A stretch of DNA of 64,000 nt from contig CALYLW010000552.1 of assembly GCA_944989445.1 (NCBI GenBank), positions 443,565 to 507,564 on the forward strand, written 5' to 3'. The notes beneath the pieces were generated by a model that was not told where the DNA came from, did no database searches, and saw nothing but the letters and a program-made list of their open reading frames with translations. The stretch comes from Ampullaceana balthica (lineage: Eukaryota; Mollusca; Gastropoda; Lymnaeidae). The translations under genes and the position numbers were made by a program. Within the stretch, counting starts at the first letter, position 1. The number at the start of each line of letters is the position of its first letter. Below, one piece after another: positions 60,340 to 64,000 of the stretch.

Positions 60340-62320
60340 AACTAAAAATTGCATTAATTTAATAACTCTACCCTAATAACTCACATCCAAAATTCACCCT
60401 TAAATCAAATATAATTTTCACTTTACCTATATCCCCCCAAACATCACTACATTCCCATATTTACTTTTACCCAAAATACAACAAAAACCTCTGTTCCCCC
60501 TCCTTCTTATCTTACAACCCACATTATTATAACCACACCCCCCACCCCCTAACCCCCCCTAAAAATCCAATACCAAAAAAACAAAACCTTATAAAATATA
60601 ATCCCAACCATACATGAAAAAAAACAAACCAAACATACATCCCCCTTATCATACCCATTACATACACACATTTTTGATTTAATATTTTTTATTACTTCAT
60701 ACTTCTTCTCAACCACTACTTTCTTCTACACACCAACACATTTTATTTATTTTTATATTACCCTACACACCACTCAACAACACCTCCCCCCCTATAAATC
60801 CAACCACCACACCTTACCAAACCAACATTACTAACACATCACATCAAAATCACTCATCAATAACTTAACTCTTCCTCATATCCCCAAACTTAATCAATTC
60901 ACCATTCCTTTTACAAAAATCAACATAAAAACCTCCCTCCTCTCCCTCCTCTCTCTCTCTCTCTCTCTCCTTCTCTCCTAACCACACCTTTCAAACCACC
61001 CCCCCCCTACCCCCCCCCCTAAAAATCCACACCCACCCAACACACATCTCCCACCCACCCCTACAATCAACAAAAACCCCAAACTCATCCATACACATTA
61101 CAACCACCCAAATACAACCACCCCCAATTTTTTTTTTTATTTTCAAACTACATATCACTCAACCTCTATACCTCTCACCTCTATCCCACTAAAACATAAA
61201 ACCCCTCTCTTCTCACTTATTTACTCACAACTCTACCCCTCTACAAAAATACACTATTCCCCAAAAACCCCAAAACACCACCCCTATACAACCCCAAACC
61301 ATACTCAAAAATGCAAACAACAAAAACATCAATAAAATAAACTTTCTTAACCGTACTCTCTCACATAAAAATTTAGAAACTAATCAATTTTAATTACATA
61401 CTTTTACCTTTTGCCCAAAATCATAACTTCACTTAATCAATTTCATATTATCCAATTATAAATATCTTTAAAACCTCCTCCTTATCAATCCATCCATACA
61501 TCTCTCCTATATCTCCATCTCTCCATCTCCTCCTTATCTAACCACACCTTTACAAAACCCCCCACACCCCTTACAAACAATAAACAATCCAAAACCACCC
61601 CAATCACTTCTCCCACCCACCCCCCTAATATCAACAAAAAACAACCAAATACATCCATCCCATCTATAATACCAATACACAACCCATTTTTATTTCAATT
61701 TTTTACTTCCCTCCTATACTACACTCCCACCACCCTTATCTACCCACCACCCACCTATCACATCACACCCAACTATCCAAAATACAAACCCCACAACACT
61801 TTACACCCACCCCATCCAACCAAAACAAACTTACCTAACTCACTCACATCCAAAAATCAACTCATCAATAACTTACTCCTTTACTATATCGCCAAACCTA
61901 TCACTTCACCCATTTCACTTTTACCCCAACAAATCACAACATAAAACCTCCCTCCCTCTCTCTCACCTCCTCTCTCTCTCCTCCTCCTCTCTAACCACAC
62001 CTTTCAACACACCCACCCCTACCCCACCCCTAAAAATCACACCCAACACACACATCTCCCACCCACTACAATCAACAAACCCCCCAAACCCTTATCCACA
62101 TACAACCCACAAATCACACCCCTATTTTTTTTTTCTTTCTTTTATTTATTTTTCTCTTTTCCCCTAAATTACCTCAACTGCAATCCATCACCTCTATCCC
62201 CTCCCATACCCCCTCTCCCCCTAACCTCCAATTATTTATACATTACTACCCCCAAACTCATCTTTCCCCTAACGACCCAACCCCCCCTCTACATCAATAA
62301 AATATATAATATAATATCAA
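60340..62320. repeat. G-depleted block with internal repeats, about 2 kb
   Basis: Only about 11 G occur in roughly 1980 bases on the plus strand, with G-free runs of 636 (60677-61312), 477 (61414-61890) and 288 bases (61892-62179). Internally diverged repeats are visible. TAACCACACCTTT occurs near 60979, 61539 and 61992, each soon followed by TCTCCCACCCAC. CATCAATAACTTA also recurs at about 60855 and 61864. No gene is credible; the minus ORF at 61485-61682 reflects composition. It may be a strand-biased satellite or a sequencing or assembly artefact. Confidence 0.75.
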
Positions 62321-63483
62321 TAGAGAGGAACATAACAACCCTAAAAAATTACTCACTCTATAGAGATACTCTATTTTCTATTAGCCCGCTTTAATTACAA
62401 ACCAACCTTACTAACCTAACGTGTGGGTGTGGAGAAAGCACTCGCTAGCGAAATTTGATCTCTTCATTTTCACATTTCATACTTACTTTTTAATCCCCAA
62501 CAAAAGACTAATTCACATTCCATTTTAACCAAAATTATATAATAAAATTCGCCCGCCCTCCGTCAGAGTCCACTCATATGTATTACTGCCCCCCTCTCAG
62601 TAAACTCACTGAAAAAATCAACAACCCACCCCCCTGTAACACAAATTTAAATACAATAAACATCCCTTATATAAGTGCGAGTGATGTGTGGTGTGAGGTT
62701 GGGTGGGGGAGAAAGTGATATTCCCGATGACCCGAGAAGATTTCCCTTGTCTTTAATATATTGGGACGGATGTAAGTGAGGGTATGACGCACGGGACGGA
62801 CGGTCTTCCCGCGTCAACTCAAGCTCGGGTCGGCGATACTGGTCAACTCAAATCTCGTGAAACTGTCAGAAAACACAATAACCAAACAGTGAATTTTAGC
62901 AATACCATTATGTGGTGGGGGAGTCAATGATAAGGACTAACTAACTCAATGATTAACTTTAACTTCCTGCTCCTTTCGAACTGAACTGAATATTTGCATT
63001 CCGTATGCATTGTTTATGTTACAGAGGGTTCGGTATTATGAGTTTCACATAAATTTCACAGTACCCCCCTGGGCGCGATGTGTGAGATCATGGGAAGTGG
63101 GTCATTTTTGACTTCTGTTTTTCCGCCCGCCCGCCCGCCGAGCCCAAGACAGAGAGAGACGGCCGCGAAGTTAATATAAGGGATTTAAAAAGGCTGGACT
63201 TGAAAGAGGCAGTGTCTTATGTTTTAAAAGATTTAAAGCCATTTGGGCTTTGGCACACCGACAGCATGGACGAATCCCACCTCCAGACTCCCTCCACCAC
63301 AGTGGGGTGGGGGGAATACAATTTTTACCCCCACCCCCCAAAATTTAAAAAAAAATCAAAGGATGGGTTTTCTTTGTATATGTTTTTCTAGAGGAAAATC
63401 ATGAATTTAATGTCTTTGAGTTAATTTTTCGTTATATATATATTTATTAAAGTCGTGAAAGCATAGATATGCATTTTCAAAAT
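62321..63483. other. No gene recognised
   Basis: Normal composition returns at about 62325. A CG-rich patch CCGCCCGCCCGCCCGCCGAG lies at 63123-63142. The ORF at 63200-63391 is unsupported. Confidence 0.45.
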
Positions 63484-63560
63484 ACAGGTAGTTTTCCGGT
63501 TACGACGGTCCCATCTCGACTTACGCTGTTTCGTGGTTACGAACGAGCCTGCTTAAAAAA
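63484..63560. mobile_element. Possible DNA-transposon terminus
   Basis: CAGGTAGTTTTCCGGTTACG, then CCATCTCGACTTACG and GGTTACGAACGAGC, resemble a widely dispersed transposon end. No partner end is seen before the window stops. Confidence 0.35.
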
Positions 63561-63699
63561 ATAATAATACGCGTTATTCCGTATTTTTAAATATATATTT
63601 TTTAAAACTTTTGTTTTTCATGGGGTAACGAATTGTTTTCTCTATTTGAAATCAAAAATTTATTTAAAAATATGTACTATTATTATTTCAACCTACAAG

Positions 63700-63925
63700 T
63701 TTTGTTTGCGAATTTTTCTCATGGCGAAGTTTTCAATCAAGTCAGTAAAGCTAAGTAAGCTTACAAGTTCCTTTTCAATTATCATTATAGAGAGCATATT
63801 CAGTCTTTGTTGTCCCATGCAAATTTTTACTAATTTTCTAATATTTTCAACTTTGAAAAGGACCGCTCTCAGCTGCAGTTTGATGTCATCATTGAAAGAT
63901 AGATGCGAAGTGCGATGTGTACATT
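63700..63925 (-). pseudogene. hAT transposase C-terminal relic
   Basis: The minus reading gives ALRIYLSMMTSNCS, a stop, then ERSFSKLKILEN. In a shifted frame it has MGQQRLNMLSIMIIEKELVS and FTDLIENFAMRKIRKQNL. This is the hAT dimerisation domain (usual core ERSFSKLK...MGQERL...LSIE). The plus-strand ORF over the same bases is a shadow. Confidence 0.8.
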
Positions 63926-64000
63926 TTTAAAGGACTGTGTGAAATTTAGCTTCTTCAAAAGCAGCACAATTTTTAGCTCTGTGCTCGTGTTTTGAGTTTC

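Noticed and set aside
61485..61682. Hydrophobic Gly/Val-rich minus ORF as a membrane protein
   Set aside because: It is a by-product of the G-depleted plus strand, with no start context or family motif.
63646..63930. 94-codon plus ORF
   Set aside because: The minus strand of the same bases carries the hAT dimerisation motif, so this ORF is a shadow.

Overview
This is a 64-kb window of eukaryotic nuclear genome: AT-rich, intron-bearing, and dominated by simple repeats and decayed transposons. The best guess for the source is a mollusc, probably a heterobranch gastropod. The basis is the intron-rich metazoan ZNG1/COBW gene, a cysteine-containing S1-like protein of a type I recall as multicopy in gastropods, and the mix of hAT, CR1-like LINE, Penelope-like and short inverted-repeat elements. 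This is inference; no marker gene settles it.

Only two host-type coding genes can be supported. A complete 13-exon ZNG1 (CBWD/COBW) zinc-chaperone GTPase lies on the + strand at 30382-39367; all twelve introns are GT-AG and the exons join in frame to 364 codons. A single-exon S1-protease-like ORF lies on the - strand at 41168-42148. A third long ORF, 52218-53885, is a 5'-truncated Penelope-like element with reverse transcriptase and GIY-YIG endonuclease domains. A possible promoter with noncoding exons at 13.7-15.8 kb is weakly supported.

Layout. 0-10 kb: a 37-bp E-box minisatellite, a 23-bp minisatellite, hAT debris, a tRNA-Val-like relic, a (TA)n tract, a long inverted repeat and a diverged segmental repeat block. 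10-16 kb: three short elements with target-site duplications, a LINE fragment, an assembly gap. 16-20 kb: a hAT element split by a CR1-like LINE, its transposase carrying a 30-bp expansion of a catalytic motif. 20-23.7 kb: inverted BED-finger remnants, tandem repeats and a LINE endonuclease relic. 23.7-26.5 kb: a GT-rich satellite containing 2241 bp without a single C. 26.5-30 kb: an inverted-repeat element and a hAT transposase relic. 30.4-39.4 kb: ZNG1, with a hAT MITE in intron 4 and a 120-bp-arm hairpin in intron 9. 43-46 kb and 54-59 kb: clusters of one CRE-bearing (TGACGTCA) inverted-repeat family, nested with hATs. 46.8-49.8 kb: a 109-bp satellite and nearly 1 kb of (CATA)n. 51-54 kb: a LINE with a duplicated RT motif, abutting the Penelope-like element, which ends in a hammerhead-like motif. 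60.3-62.3 kb: about 2 kb almost devoid of G, possibly an assembly artefact. 63.7-63.9 kb: a further hAT relic.

The genes do not form a pathway. The window's main story is layered transposon insertion, including reciprocal nesting of hAT and CRE elements and re-use of one 8-bp target site.
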